Below are positions 27,267 through 36,680 of a stretch of 64,000 bases of DNA, piece by piece. Origin of the DNA: JBFHIJ01 sp963678775 (GTDB lineage Bacteria > Bacteroidota > Ignavibacteria > Kapaibacteriales > UBA2268). Where the stretch lies: assembly GCA_963678775.2 (NCBI GenBank), contig CAXXGR010000002.1, positions 310,001-374,000 of the forward strand, given 5' to 3'. The translations under genes were made by a program, and so were the position numbers. Positions within the stretch are counted from its first letter, which is position 1, and each line of letters begins with the position of its first letter. The notes beneath the pieces are model-generated. The model had not been told where the DNA came from. It saw nothing but the letters and a program-made list of their open reading frames with translations, and searched no databases.

Positions 27267-28310
27267 ATGTATAAGTACATATTATTATCTATAGCTATCA
27301 TAATTTCCACTGTCGCTTTACATTCGCAGGATAGGAATCATAGGTTGGACAGTCTGATGCGCAGCGGTGTTGCACTGCATAACACCGGAGATTACAGAGG
27401 AGCGATCAAACTCTATGAAGAGACTTTAAAGGAATACCCCGGAGAATCTGTAATTCATTACGAAATGGCAGTTAGTTATTTTGCGTTTGGCTATTACCAG
27501 AAAGCTTTAGAACATATTAACCGCGTCAACAGCCCTAATAATGAATACGGCGAAGAGGCAGTTCTCTTAAAAAGCTCTATTCTTGAAGCTCTGTATAGAT
27601 ATGATGAAGCTCAAAAGCTATTAAAAGCCGGTATAGATAAATATGGAGCAAATTGCCTGCTATACTATAACTTGGCGCATATAAATTTTAAAGAAGAAAA
27701 AGATAATCAGTCAATATTATATCTGATAGAGGCAATAAAAGCCAACCCTTCGCATGCTAGCTCTCATTTCCTCATGGGTAGAATTTTTAGTAAATATGCT
27801 AAAAAGTCTGAAGGAATGCTTGCTTTTTACTACTTTTTACTCTTAGAGCCTAACTCTGCTAAATCGAAAATATCACTAAAACTGATTGATAACTTAATAG
27901 CTCTTGGTGTTACGAAGAATGATAATGATTCTATAAAGGCTCAAATTTATATCACCCCTGACACCACTAATGTATTTTCTGAGTCTGATTTGTATCTATC
28001 TCTAATGGCTGCTAATACGTACGCTTCACATTTTGATGCAAACACCGACGATGAATTATTTATTTCTCAAACTGTTGCTTTCTTTTCCTTGATAGAAAAG
28101 ACAATTAGGGACAATCAGCAATCAAATAATTTCTTACTGAACTTCTACGGCAAATTTTTTATTGATTTGCATAAAGCTAAGCAGACCGAAACTTTTTGTA
28201 GATATATAAGACAGTCTATTTCCAAAAGTTCTATAGATTGGCTAAAGACTCACCCAAGGGAATTAAAAGAGTTTGAAAATTGGCTAAACAGTTATTATTC
28301 TGATAAATAG
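27267..28310 (+). CDS. exported TPR protein
   Basis: This 347-residue protein has a signal peptide (MYKYILLSIAIIISTVALHS) and TPR units in about residues 32-190 (examples HNTGDYRGAIKLYEETLKEYPGE and AVSYFAFGYYQKALEHINRV). The C-terminal half is helical without a known motif. It is probably periplasmic and acts by protein-protein contacts. The partner is not apparent: the next gene downstream is separated by a MITE-like repeat and about 300 bp. It is transcribed from the region just after the tRNA-His terminator. Confidence 0.8.
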   Translation: MYKYILLSIAIIISTVALHSQDRNHRLDSLMRSGVALHNTGDYRGAIKLYEETLKEYPGESVIHYEMAVSYFAFGYYQKALEHINRVNSPNNEYGEEAVLLKSSILEALYRYDEAQKLLKAGIDKYGANCLLYYNLAHINFKEEKDNQSILYLIEAIKANPSHASSHFLMGRIFSKYAKKSEGMLAFYYFLLLEPNSAKSKISLKLIDNLIALGVTKNDNDSIKAQIYITPDTTNVFSESDLYLSLMAANTYASHFDANTDDELFISQTVAFFSLIEKTIRDNQQSNNFLLNFYGKFFIDLHKAKQTETFCRYIRQSISKSSIDWLKTHPRELKEFENWLNSYYSDK

Positions 28311-28325
28311 TGTTGTTGCTTATAT

Positions 28326-28499
28326 CCCGGATTTGTCATTAGATGTCATCATAGTGCTGTAAATGACCGTAGAACCAAGAAAAATGCTTACTTCATCTGT
28401 AAGAAAATACTAAGTAATTGATTTTTGAACAAGGGGTTTCAACCCCTTACCGGTCAATGACTTTAGAGCTTTTTCTTCTTTTCAAATGACATTTTTGGG
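28326..28499 (+). repeat. MITE-like intergenic repeat, copy B
   Basis: A 174-bp copy that starts CCCGGATTTGTCATTAG and ends AATGACATTTTTGGG. The internal palindrome AAGGGGTTTCAACCCCTT (28431-28448) is perfect here, making this the best-preserved copy. It fills most of the gap between the TPR and HAD genes and starts 16 bp after the TPR stop. Confidence 0.8.
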
Positions 28500-28611
28500 T
28501 TTATTATTGAGGAATTGCACTTGTATATACTCTCTCCCCACCCCGGTAAGAACAGATAAGATTTGATAAAAATATAATTGATTGAATAGATAAGACTTGG
28601 AGCAATCTCTT

Positions 28612-29331
28612 ATGTCAAAAATAGATAAAATACATGTTTTTAGTGATTTCGATGGTACTATTGCGGTTAAAGATATAGGTGATCAGCTTTTTAAAGATTT
28701 TGGCGAGTTTGAGCCATGGCATAGCAAATTATTAGCCGGAGAAATGGAGATATCTGAATACTGGCTTAAAGTTTGCAGTACATTAGACAAAAATCTTACT
28801 CCCCAAGATTTGACAAAATATGCCGAAAACTGTGAGATAGATCCTTATTTCAAATCATTCGCAGATTTCTGTGCAAGCAATGGCTTTCCTCTTACAGTAG
28901 TAAGTGATGGATATGATGCATATATAAATCCGATTTTAAAAAAGTTAGGATTGGAGCATTTGCCGGTTCATAGCAACCGTTTAAATTATGAAGATAGTGC
29001 CTTTGTGCCTATGTTTCCGGGAGCAAGCGAATCTTGTGATTGCTTTTGTGCATCATGTAAAAGAAATTCAGTACTCAATAGTACTGACTCTGATTCGATT
29101 ATAGTATTTATAGGGGATGGTAATTCTGATATGTGTGTAGCAGAGCACTCAGATATTGTATTTGCTAAGAAACGACTGGCTGCATATTGCAATAAGGAAA
29201 GAATACCACATTACCCATACAAAACTTTTTTTGATGTCAAAAAGATTATGGAAGACATAATCAAAAAAGGGAAATACAGACCCAGACATCAAGCTGTGTT
29301 GAAACGTAAAAAAGCATTTGAAGTAGAATAA
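28612..29331 (+). CDS. HAD-family phosphatase, MtnX/SerB-like
   Basis: The protein is 239 residues from the ATG at 28612, preferred over a TTG at 28597 because GGAG (28599-28602) lies 9 nt upstream. It has HAD motif I DFDGT (residues 12-16), motif II TVVSDG, a lysine-containing motif III region, and motif IV IVFIGDGNSDMCVAEHSD. The layout resembles the MtnX-like HAD-IB phosphatases (2-hydroxy-3-keto-5-methylthiopentenyl-1-phosphate phosphatase family). A Cys-rich patch (ESCDCFCASCKRN) is distinctive. No other methionine-salvage gene is nearby, so the substrate is open. The histidine kinase gene follows after 13 bp. Confidence 0.82.
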   Translation: MSKIDKIHVFSDFDGTIAVKDIGDQLFKDFGEFEPWHSKLLAGEMEISEYWLKVCSTLDKNLTPQDLTKYAENCEIDPYFKSFADFCASNGFPLTVVSDGYDAYINPILKKLGLEHLPVHSNRLNYEDSAFVPMFPGASESCDCFCASCKRNSVLNSTDSDSIIVFIGDGNSDMCVAEHSDIVFAKKRLAAYCNKERIPHYPYKTFFDVKKIMEDIIKKGKYRPRHQAVLKRKKAFEVE

Positions 29332-29344
29332 AATAGAGTTTCAG

Positions 29345-30853
29345 ATGAAAAATACCCTAGTATTTTTATTGGCATTGATACCGTCTCTACTATTAGCCCA
29401 GACTAATAGAGAAATAGTTTTAAAAGAAGTAAGTATCAATCAGCGGGAAGCTGCTCTTGACTCTGATAGTTATCTTATCGGAAAAGATGATTCCATCACC
29501 TTCAACTATAGCATAAAATTTCCTGAAGGTGCCAAAAAAGAAAACTTCATGTATCGCTATACTTTTTCAGATGGTGATAATGCTTATACAAAAAACACAG
29601 GGAACCCATTAATTAGGTTTAAATACCTACAAGATGGTAAATACACTCTGCAAATTTCCGCGTGGGATCTGCTTGGAAAGTGGGAAACTGATTCATTAGT
29701 CTCCAACATTAAAGTTGATACACAGGAAGCATTTTTGCTTTCTAAACTAAATGACATAAATAATCAAAAAGATTCTTTGCTCTCTACCGTTAATAAGTTA
29801 AAGTCACAGCGGACAAAAGTTGAAAAACCGCCAATGTTTGATTATTTCTCTATTATTATTACCTCTGTTTTTTGGATAATAATTTCGGGCGTAATATTTG
29901 CTGTGGTTTATTCTAAAAAGACAAATATTGATACAGTAATTGATGAGTATGGTATGAGCAGCGATTCTACTATCAATTTGAATAAAGCAGAGTACGACAA
30001 GTTACTCACTGAAAATAGCAATCTGAAAGCAGAAATGGCTTCACTCAGAGCTCAAATTGAAGCTCTGCAATCCAGAAGTGAAAAGATGCAGGAACAGAAC
30101 CAAGTATTAGAAGAAAACTTAAATAAAATCTCTAATAGTAAAACGGAGATAGAAGAGTTACAAAAGCAAAAAGACGAACTCTTTGCTGTGATAATTCATG
30201 ATATAAAAAATCCGGTATCACTAATAAAAAGTCTTGTAGAACTCCTCCGCTCTTATGATTTGACTGCTATAGAGCAGCAGGAAATCATAAATGATATAGC
30301 AGAAACTACTGTCAGGATTGTCTCCCTGTCTCAGGAAGTATCTCGCATTTTAACTTTAGAATCGCAATTAGTAAATTTAGATTTGAATACCGTCCAACTT
30401 GAAGAAATTGCAAAAGATGTACATACAAGAAATAGAATAGCTGCTGAAAATAAATCTATTAATTTACTTTTTGAAAAGCAGAATGATTTACCTCCTGTAA
30501 AAGTGGATTCACAAAAAATAGATGAAGTTATAGATAACTTAGTCTCAAATGCCATTAAGTTCACTCAAAAAGGTGGGACTGTACGTATCAATACCTTGAA
30601 AAAAGATAAAAATATTGTGGTTGAGATTAACGATAATGGACTTGGACTTTCCGAAGGAGATATAAGAAAGGCTTTCCAAAGAGGCGTGAAACTTTCAGCC
30701 CAGCCTACTGCAGGAGAGCATTCGTCAGGTTTAGGGCTTTGGATTGTCAAAAAGCTCGTAGAAGCTCATAAGGGAAGAGTATGGGTGCAATCTGCATTAG
30801 GGAAAGGTTCTACATTTGCATTTTCTATTCCAATCGATGAAACTCATAAGTAA
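29345..30853 (+). CDS. membrane sensor histidine kinase
   Basis: This 502-residue protein has a signal peptide (1-19) and a small periplasmic beta domain (about 45-125; Y_Y_Y-like, with QDGKYTLQISAWDLLGKWE). A membrane helix (about 168-190) and a long coiled coil (about 212-278) follow. The kinase core has H285 in the H-box VIIHDIKNPVSLIK, N402 in the N-box DNLVSNAIKFT, G1 DNGLGLSEGD and G2 SSGLGLWIVKKL. It should autophosphorylate and signal to a response regulator, which is not adjacent. It probably shares a transcript with the HAD phosphatase gene. A terminator follows at 30877. Confidence 0.93.
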   Translation: MKNTLVFLLALIPSLLLAQTNREIVLKEVSINQREAALDSDSYLIGKDDSITFNYSIKFPEGAKKENFMYRYTFSDGDNAYTKNTGNPLIRFKYLQDGKYTLQISAWDLLGKWETDSLVSNIKVDTQEAFLLSKLNDINNQKDSLLSTVNKLKSQRTKVEKPPMFDYFSIIITSVFWIIISGVIFAVVYSKKTNIDTVIDEYGMSSDSTINLNKAEYDKLLTENSNLKAEMASLRAQIEALQSRSEKMQEQNQVLEENLNKISNSKTEIEELQKQKDELFAVIIHDIKNPVSLIKSLVELLRSYDLTAIEQQEIINDIAETTVRIVSLSQEVSRILTLESQLVNLDLNTVQLEEIAKDVHTRNRIAAENKSINLLFEKQNDLPPVKVDSQKIDEVIDNLVSNAIKFTQKGGTVRINTLKKDKNIVVEINDNGLGLSEGDIRKAFQRGVKLSAQPTAGEHSSGLGLWIVKKLVEAHKGRVWVQSALGKGSTFAFSIPIDETHK

Positions 30854-30876
30854 TATCTTATATTGAAAATATCTAC

Positions 30877-30914
30877 AAAAGCTATCTTGATTACATTTAA
30901 GATGGCTTTTTTTT
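30877..30914 (+). terminator. terminator of histidine kinase gene
   Basis: AAAAGCTATCTT (30877-30888) pairs with AAGATGGCTTTT (30899-30910, with one G-U pair), followed by T. Confidence 0.85.
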
Positions 30915-30942
30915 GGTCAGGACAAATATCTGATGGCATTAC

Positions 30943-31114
30943 CCCGGATTTGTCATTAGATGTCATCATAGTGCTGTAAATGACCGTAGAATCAAGAAGC
31001 ATGCTTACTTCCTTTGTAAGAATATATTACGTAACTGCTTGTTGAACAAGGGGTTTTAACCTCTTGCCATTCAATGATTTTAGAGCTTTTTCATCTTTTC
31101 AAATGACATTTTCC
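30943..31114 (+). repeat. MITE-like intergenic repeat, copy C
   Basis: A copy of about 172 bp that starts CCCGGATTTGTCATTAG and ends near AAATGACATTTTCC, where the last GGG of the terminal repeat is lost. The central palindrome has decayed (GGGGTTTTAACCTC). It lies 28 bp beyond the kinase terminator. Confidence 0.75.
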
Positions 31115-31557
31115 ATCTAACTAATTGTAACATAACCTGTATCTCTGCCAAATCAAGTGGATTTATGAGTCGCAAAGCATTGCGTCTCTACAATTTTTGA
31201 ATATTAAGTTAGCTTCTTATTGCCAGAAACTCAGGGGTTGTATTAGGGATTTGGGTTTAAAAAAGTTGTATCTTTAACAATCACATCCTAGAATTTTCTT
31301 CTATAGAAATAGAACAGACAGAGTTTATTTTACACTGCCTATATCGTTAAGACATACTGGGATTAATTCTTACTATTATTTTATTTCTCCAACCGGTACA
31401 ATACTTGCTGGCGATATAACTAAAAATAAGCTCAGACTCTTTAAGCTTAATATATCCATGAACAAATATCCCCAATACTATGTAGCATTTTGAATAGATG
31501 CTGTGTTTGTATCAGGGATTTTATATAAATAATATGTACTATCTCAAAAGCGTATTA
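31115..31557. other. intergenic region downstream of purK
   Basis: About 440 bp with no gene that I can support. It contains one strong hairpin (31167-31188). No terminator with a clear T run was found for the leftward purK gene. Confidence 0.4.
31167..31188. repeat. isolated 22-bp palindrome
   Basis: GAGTCGCAA and TTGCGTCTC form nine-base arms with one mismatch around a 4-nt loop. It is GC-rich compared with its surroundings and may be a short dispersed palindrome or a remnant. Only one copy is seen here. Confidence 0.4.
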
Positions 31558-32721
31558 TTACCATTTAATAGCTTGAGCTGCGGAATCTGCTATTTTATGA
31601 GCCTCTGAAGGAGTGCCTGCTATGGCAGTAACGTGTCCCATTTTTCTACCGTTTCGGCATTGTTTTTTATTATAAAGATGAAGCCATACATTTTTATGCC
31701 TTAAAAGGTCTATTACACTTTCCGGAACTCCTACTCCATCTCTTTCTCCCAATAGATTGACCATAGCTGCGCCGCCTGCTACCAGTTTTGAAGAACCTAA
31801 AGGGAGATTGCACACTGCACGTATACCATTTTCAAACTGGGATGTGTAACAGCCTTCTATAGTATAATGCCCAGAGTTGTGAGGACGAGGAGCTATTTCA
31901 TTGATTAATATATCATTATTCTCAGTAAGAAACAGTTCAACGCCAAATACTCCAATCCCATTAATTGATTCAACAGCTTTTAGTGCCATTTCTCTGGACT
32001 TCTTCTTTAAAGATTCCTCAATTTCTGCTTCTGCTATAACGGCATGGCATATATGTTTGTATTGTATAGTCTCAACGCAAGGATAAACTTCTGTCTGTCC
32101 GGATTGATTTCTTGCAACTATTACAGCAAGCTCTTTAGTAAAATTGACAAATTTTTCTGCCATTAGAGGTCTGTCTTTATTTTCACCGTTAAATCTATTC
32201 CATGAGGCATCAACATCTGTATCTGAAAAGACAGTAGCATTTCCATATCCGTCATAGCCGTATTTTCTAGCTTTAATTACAAATGGATAGCCATTTTCTT
32301 TACCAAAAGCTTTTGCTTCCTCTGCTGTATTTATTTCGTCAAACTTCGGTACAGGAATGCCCGCATTTTGAAATGTTTGCTTTTGAATAAATTTATCTTG
32401 GACCAGTCTCATGGTACCGGGAGTAGGGAAGACCGGTCTTTTAGATTGAACATAATCTAAAACCTCAGGATCGATAAATTCATTTTCTAAAGTAATAATA
32501 TCTGCAGTAGCAATAAACTTATCTAAATTCTCTCTGTCTAACCATCCACCCGGAAAGTCAAGTTTTGTCATGTCTCCGGCAGGAGTGTCCGCATCGTTTT
32601 CAATAATAGAAACATTTATACCCATACGGTAAGCATCCAGAGCAAGCATCTTTGCAAGTTGCCCACCTCCAAGTATGCCTAAAGTAAGAGGTTTATCAGG
32701 ATTAATTGTCGAAACTAACAT
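31558..32721 (-). CDS. purK: N5-carboxyaminoimidazole ribonucleotide synthase
   Basis: The protein is 387 residues from the ATG at 32721, chosen because GAGG lies just upstream (an in-frame TTG at 32736 is possible but less likely). It has the PurK Rossmann start LGILGGGQLAKMLALDA, the ATP-grasp lysine motif PFVIKARKYGYDGYG, and the conserved LINEIAPRPHNSGHYTIEGC near residue 262. It carboxylates AIR with ATP and bicarbonate in purine synthesis. PurE, the usual partner and often the neighbour, is not present here. The neighbouring genes are unrelated, so it is likely monocistronic. Confidence 0.96.
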   Translation of the reverse strand: MLVSTINPDKPLTLGILGGGQLAKMLALDAYRMGINVSIIENDADTPAGDMTKLDFPGGWLDRENLDKFIATADIITLENEFIDPEVLDYVQSKRPVFPTPGTMRLVQDKFIQKQTFQNAGIPVPKFDEINTAEEAKAFGKENGYPFVIKARKYGYDGYGNATVFSDTDVDASWNRFNGENKDRPLMAEKFVNFTKELAVIVARNQSGQTEVYPCVETIQYKHICHAVIAEAEIEESLKKKSREMALKAVESINGIGVFGVELFLTENNDILINEIAPRPHNSGHYTIEGCYTSQFENGIRAVCNLPLGSSKLVAGGAAMVNLLGERDGVGVPESVIDLLRHKNVWLHLYNKKQCRNGRKMGHVTAIAGTPSEAHKIADSAAQAIKW

Positions 32722-32901
32722 AATACCTCGCAACAATAATATAATTTACTAATTATCCAATATCGCAAAATAAGCTATTTTTATGTTAGATAAAAGTCTA
32801 TATCCATAGCACTTAGTTCTATATCTAAATATAGCAACTCTGAAAGATTATTTACGTATATTATATCACAAAAGATTTGACATTATATTGGTAGTATTAT
32901 T

Positions 32902-33117
32902 ATGACACAAATGGTAAAATCGAACAAAAGAGGTCTACTTTTAACTTCAATTTTTGGCATAGGAAATATATCTCTTTTAATCAGTAGGGCATTAGAAGGA
33001 AGAGTGTCTGATTTCACTTTAGGCTTTTTAGAGGGATTTTCTGTAGTATTTATAACATTGGGTGCCGGTTATTTGCTATTTTGTACAATAAAGAAGAAGA
33101 ATCCACTATTCTTTTAA
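32902..33117 (+). CDS. small membrane protein
   Basis: This 71-residue ORF has two hydrophobic helices (about 11-28 and 42-62), flanked by Lys/Arg at the N-terminus (MVKSNKRG) and at the C-terminus (KKKNP). I do not recognise a family. Support comes from the coherent membrane topology and the position in an otherwise empty gap; the ribosome-binding site is weak. It is directly followed by a deleted copy of the MITE-like repeat. Confidence 0.5.
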   Translation: MTQMVKSNKRGLLLTSIFGIGNISLLISRALEGRVSDFTLGFLEGFSVVFITLGAGYLLFCTIKKKNPLFF

Positions 33118-33120
33118 AAC

Positions 33121-33172
33121 ATGCCATTTGAAAATAAGGGGAAGCTCTAAAGTCATTGAATGGCAAATCCGA
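33121..33172 (-). repeat. MITE-like repeat, internally deleted copy E
   Basis: This 52-bp inverted remnant keeps one end of the repeat (GCCATTTGAAAA, then GCTCTAAAGTCATTGAATGG) and only the tip of the other end (AATCCGAG). The central about 120 bp are missing. It starts 4 bp after the stop of the small membrane protein gene. Confidence 0.55.
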
Positions 33173-33196
33173 GTTTAAAAGATATAAACATATAGC

Positions 33197-33228
33197 AAAA
33201 AAGCTGCTCATTACTAAGCAGCTTTTTT
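33197..33228 (-). terminator. prs-rplY terminator
   Basis: AAGCTGCT pairs with AGCAGCTT, flanked by A and T runs, about 20 bp past the rplY stop. It can work in both directions. Confidence 0.88.
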
Positions 33229-33249
33229 ATTTAAACACTCTTTTAGGAA

Positions 33250-33834
33250 TTAATCCTCTTCAACACCACCATCTGCAGCAGAACGAGAAGCTCTGGAAGC
33301 TGCAACTGAGCAAATAATAGTATGATTAGGCACCCCAAATTTAACATTACCAGGAGCAATGTCTTTAACGTGAATTGATTTACCGATTTGAAGATCTTTT
33401 ACATCAACTTCAACTGCACTTGGTAAATCTTTAGGCAAGCAAGTAATAGGGCATTTACGCAACACGTGTTGCATCACACCACCAGCACGAACACCCGCAG
33501 CTTGATTCATAAGCATGAATGGAACGTTTACTGTTATAAGTTTATTTTCTTCTAATACCTGCAAGTCAAAATGTTTAATTTCGTCAGTAATCGGATCGAA
33601 AGTAACTTCTTTCAAGACACAGTCAAATTTTTGACCGCCTTCAATTTCCAAACATACTTTTTTAGTATAAGGAGTAAATACAACAGAACGCATATCCAAA
33701 GGCTTTGCAGCAATTGCGATTGGTTCATTTGTATTAGAATAGCAGATTCCCGGGATTAAACCGGAATTTCTTACTTGTTTAGTTTCTTTCTTACCTGGAT
33801 CTCTCTTTTGAACCTTTAATGCTACCTCTTTCAT
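33250..33834 (-). CDS. rplY: 50S ribosomal protein L25 (CTC/TL5 form)
   Basis: This 194-residue protein has the N-terminal L25 domain (about 1-90; RDPGKKETKQVRNSGLIPGICY) and the C-terminal TL5/CTC beta domain (about 95-185; VTVNVPFMLMNQAAGVRAGGVMQ and DLPSAVEVDVKDLQIG). It binds 5S rRNA in the large subunit. It lies 36 bp after prs in the same direction; the prs-ctc pairing is conserved in many bacteria. The acidic tail DGGVEED is common in the CTC form. Confidence 0.96.
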   Translation of the reverse strand: MKEVALKVQKRDPGKKETKQVRNSGLIPGICYSNTNEPIAIAAKPLDMRSVVFTPYTKKVCLEIEGGQKFDCVLKEVTFDPITDEIKHFDLQVLEENKLITVNVPFMLMNQAAGVRAGGVMQHVLRKCPITCLPKDLPSAVEVDVKDLQIGKSIHVKDIAPGNVKFGVPNHTIICSVAASRASRSAADGGVEED

Positions 33835-33870
33835 AGCAACACCCTTCAGAATATAGCTTATTAAATTATT

Positions 33871-34812
33871 TTATCTTTCAATTTCAAATAAAGAACTGAT
33901 AGATCTATTATCATGTGTACGTATTATAGCTTCTGCTAAAAGCTCAGCAACTGAGACAACTTCTATAACATTAGACTGTCTCTTTAGAGGAATGGTATCT
34001 GTTACAAATACTTTCTCTACCGCTTCTGAGGCTTCAATTTTATCAAGAGCCTGACCGGAAAACACCGGATGCACACAAAGACCGAGAACCCTTTTTGCTC
34101 CTTTAGCTTTTAAAGCTTCGGCACATTTTACAAAAGTTGTCCCGGTATCTATCATATCATCAACAATAAGCACATTTTTATCTTCGCAATCACCGATTAT
34201 ATGCATAATCTCTGCGACATTGTGCTCTGGTCTTCTTTTATCAACCAGTACTAAATCAGCACCAAGTTTATTAGCATAAGACCTTGCAGTTTTAGCGCCA
34301 CCCACATCAGGAGCACCAACTGCTAAAGGACTTAAACCTTCAATCTTTTTAACTCTGCGAATCATCACAGGCGAGGCATACAAATGATCCATTGGAATAT
34401 CAAAATACCCCTGAATTTGCGATGCATGCAAATCAACAGTAATAACTCTGTCAGCACCGGCACGCTCTAATAAGTTTGCTACTAATTTAGCAGTCAGAGC
34501 CACGCGCGGCTGATCTTTTCTGTCTTGTCTAGAGTATCCGAAATAAGGAATCACTGCAGTAACTCTACTGGCGGACGCTCTTTTTGCTGCATCTATAAGC
34601 ATTAAAAGCTCCATGATATTATCAGATGGAGCGAATGTTGATTGTACTATAAACAAATCAACGCCTCTAACATTCTCTTCGTATTTAACCCAGATTTCGC
34701 CGTCGGAGAAGTTTCGAATTGATGTTTTGGCTAACTTAATACCTAGATGAGTCGCTACTTTTTCTGCTAATGACTGACTTGATCTGCCACTAGCTACTTT
34801 AAATTCTGGCAT
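33871..34812 (-). CDS. prs: ribose-phosphate pyrophosphokinase
   Basis: This 313-residue protein is a class I PRPP synthetase. Visible motifs are the N-terminal SGRSSQSLAEKVA, the metal/ribose region VITVDLHASQIQGYFD, the flexible KRRPEHN loop, and the PRPP-binding loop VLIVDDMIDTGTTF near residue 215. It makes PRPP from ribose 5-phosphate and ATP for nucleotide, His and Trp synthesis. It is downstream of tRNA-Gln and upstream of rplY, the order tRNA-Gln-prs-ctc seen in other phyla. pth, often next in that cluster, is absent. Confidence 0.98.
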   Translation of the reverse strand: MPEFKVASGRSSQSLAEKVATHLGIKLAKTSIRNFSDGEIWVKYEENVRGVDLFIVQSTFAPSDNIMELLMLIDAAKRASASRVTAVIPYFGYSRQDRKDQPRVALTAKLVANLLERAGADRVITVDLHASQIQGYFDIPMDHLYASPVMIRRVKKIEGLSPLAVGAPDVGGAKTARSYANKLGADLVLVDKRRPEHNVAEIMHIIGDCEDKNVLIVDDMIDTGTTFVKCAEALKAKGAKRVLGLCVHPVFSGQALDKIEASEAVEKVFVTDTIPLKRQSNVIEVVSVAELLAEAIIRTHDNRSISSLFEIER

Positions 34813-34852
34813 TTTTTATTTATTCGCATTTTAATGTATAAATAAAAAAAAG

Positions 34853-34925
34853 CAGGGATGGCAGGACTCGAACCTGCGAGTGCCGGACCCAAAAACCGGT
34901 GCCTTAACCACTTGGCCACATCCCT
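34853..34925 (-). tRNA. tRNA-Gln (TTG)
   Basis: On the minus strand the acceptor AGGGATG pairs with CATCCCT with discriminator G. The anticodon loop reads TTTTGGG with anticodon TTG at 34892-34890, and the T arm has GCAGGTTCGAGTCCTGC. The base of the anticodon stem has a T-T mismatch at 31-39. CCA is not encoded. It stands just upstream of prs. Confidence 0.95.
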
Positions 34926-35007
34926 TTATTTCTCGTCTCAATTAGGAGTACAAATATAAGGAGCATTTCAAACTTATGCAAATAAAATTTCAAAATAATT
35001 TGATTTT

Positions 35008-36393
35008 TTATTTGAAAAAGACTCTTACACTATCTCTTCCCATTCGTACTCTGAAGTAATCAGTGTACCTTGAGATTAATGTTTGCTTGTCTTTGCTTCT
35101 TGTTTTTTCAATTTCAATGAGCGCTACCGGAATTATTGAATGTCCCAGGCTATCAACATATTCGTCTACGAGCCCGAAGGATATGCTACTTATCTCAGGA
35201 TATATAGCTTTTGACTCGTTTTTGAGTTGAGTCACTGTACCGGAATCCAAAGATACGGAATGTATATAAGTTTTCAAAGAATCTATTTGCCTATCTTTAG
35301 CGTCGTATACTTCTTTAGTCATCTCTATCTTTTTCATTACATCCATTGCAGCAGCTGCCATAGCCTCTTGCTTTATTTCTTCTCTTTGACTTTCAGGGAC
35401 GTTCATCTGCACTAAACTCAGCTTTATTTCTTCTAAACCGTACTGCGAAAGAGCTTTTTCAAGAGCCGAAATGCTATCTTTGGGTATCGGTTCGCCGATC
35501 GCATACAGTTTTAATGTTGTTGTGCTGTCACCTTCTAAAAATTCCCATTTTATCGCTTCATACTGTGTAGTATTAAACCTATTTGTTACAAATGAAGTTG
35601 TATCTTTTTTTCGTTTTGCTTCTAAGATAACATGATAGAAGATATATCCTGATGGAACTATTACGATTGTTGCAAATATTGCAATCCAGCTTTGCATTTT
35701 CCTTTTGACTTTTGTGTCTACAAACTCTACTAAAGGAAAACTTAAAAATCTTACTATTGCGTAAGTAGATAATGCAATAAATACAGCGTTTATAAAGAAT
35801 AAATAGAATGCTCCCCAAAAGAATGCTCCGTCTCCGCTGGCTAAGCCATAGCCGGCTGTGCAAAGTGGAGGCATCAAGGCAGTGGCGATAGCTACGCCCG
35901 GTATCGCATTAGTTTTGTATTTACGTGAGTTTGCCACGATACCCGCCACACCACCAAATATAGCTACGCCTACATCGAGCAATGTAGGACGAGTCCTCGC
36001 AAGCATCTCTGCAGTGGGCTGTCCTAATGGAGTAAGTAAGAAATATAGCCAACTGGTAGTTAAAGAAACAAAGACAGCTATACCAAAATTCTTTAAAGAA
36101 TCTGACAAAAATGTTCTGTCACTTATTCCGATACTAAGACCAATACCAAGTATTGGTGCCATCAGAGGAGAAATAAGCATCGCACCAATGATTACAGCAC
36201 TCGAGGAAACATCTAAGCCAATAGAAGCCAGCATGGCGGCGCTTACCAAAATCCATACATTTGCACCGCGAATCCCCACATCTTTCTTGATACTTTCTAT
36301 AGTGCCTTCTACATCAGTTCCATCTTTGATGGAGACAATTTCAACGAACATATCTTTGAAATAATGAAATATGGAAAGCAATAAATCTTTCAT
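35008..36393 (-). CDS. DUF389 membrane protein
   Basis: This 461-residue protein has a membrane half (about 40-255) with the DUF389/TIGR00341 signature SAAMLASIGLDVSSSAVIIG, AMLISPLMAPILGIG and GIVANSRKYKTNAIPGVAIATALMPPL. A soluble C-terminal half (about 260-461) has predicted coil and beta segments. It resides in the inner membrane. The function of the family is not established. It is a single gene between the tRNA-Gln/prs unit and the convergent-facing T9SS gene terminator. Confidence 0.9.
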   Translation of the reverse strand: MKDLLLSIFHYFKDMFVEIVSIKDGTDVEGTIESIKKDVGIRGANVWILVSAAMLASIGLDVSSSAVIIGAMLISPLMAPILGIGLSIGISDRTFLSDSLKNFGIAVFVSLTTSWLYFLLTPLGQPTAEMLARTRPTLLDVGVAIFGGVAGIVANSRKYKTNAIPGVAIATALMPPLCTAGYGLASGDGAFFWGAFYLFFINAVFIALSTYAIVRFLSFPLVEFVDTKVKRKMQSWIAIFATIVIVPSGYIFYHVILEAKRKKDTTSFVTNRFNTTQYEAIKWEFLEGDSTTTLKLYAIGEPIPKDSISALEKALSQYGLEEIKLSLVQMNVPESQREEIKQEAMAAAAMDVMKKIEMTKEVYDAKDRQIDSLKTYIHSVSLDSGTVTQLKNESKAIYPEISSISFGLVDEYVDSLGHSIIPVALIEIEKTRSKDKQTLISRYTDYFRVRMGRDSVRVFFK

Positions 36394-36620
36394 GCTTTAA
36401 CCTTAAATAAAGGAATTTGATGCTTTTAAACTCTATACAACAATTTAAGAAAAATATTGTATTAATCTAATAGCATTTTATTGGAATAGCGTTATTTGCT
36501 TTTCGCAGTCTCTCAGAGTAGTTTAAGCTATCATAATGCAATTAGTTGCCTAATTAGAATAAAGGCTTTCTTCAGCGTAGCAAATGGGTGATATAGTACA
36601 TATAGTGGGACTACTAAAGC

Positions 36621-36658
36621 AAAAAACCGAACTTCAATGTGAAGAAACTCGGTTTTTT
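36621..36658 (-). terminator. terminator of second Omp28-like gene
   Basis: AAAAAACCGA pairs with TCGGTTTTTT, with an inner ACTTC/GAAG extension. It can work in both directions and lies 22 bp after the stop at 36681. Confidence 0.88.
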
Positions 36659-36680
36659 ACAAAAATCAGAAAATAGAGTT

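Noticed and set aside
35579..35863. Minus-strand 94-residue ORF in the DUF389 gene
   Set aside because: A second frame in the same strand as the real gene, Cys/Arg-rich and without homology signs.
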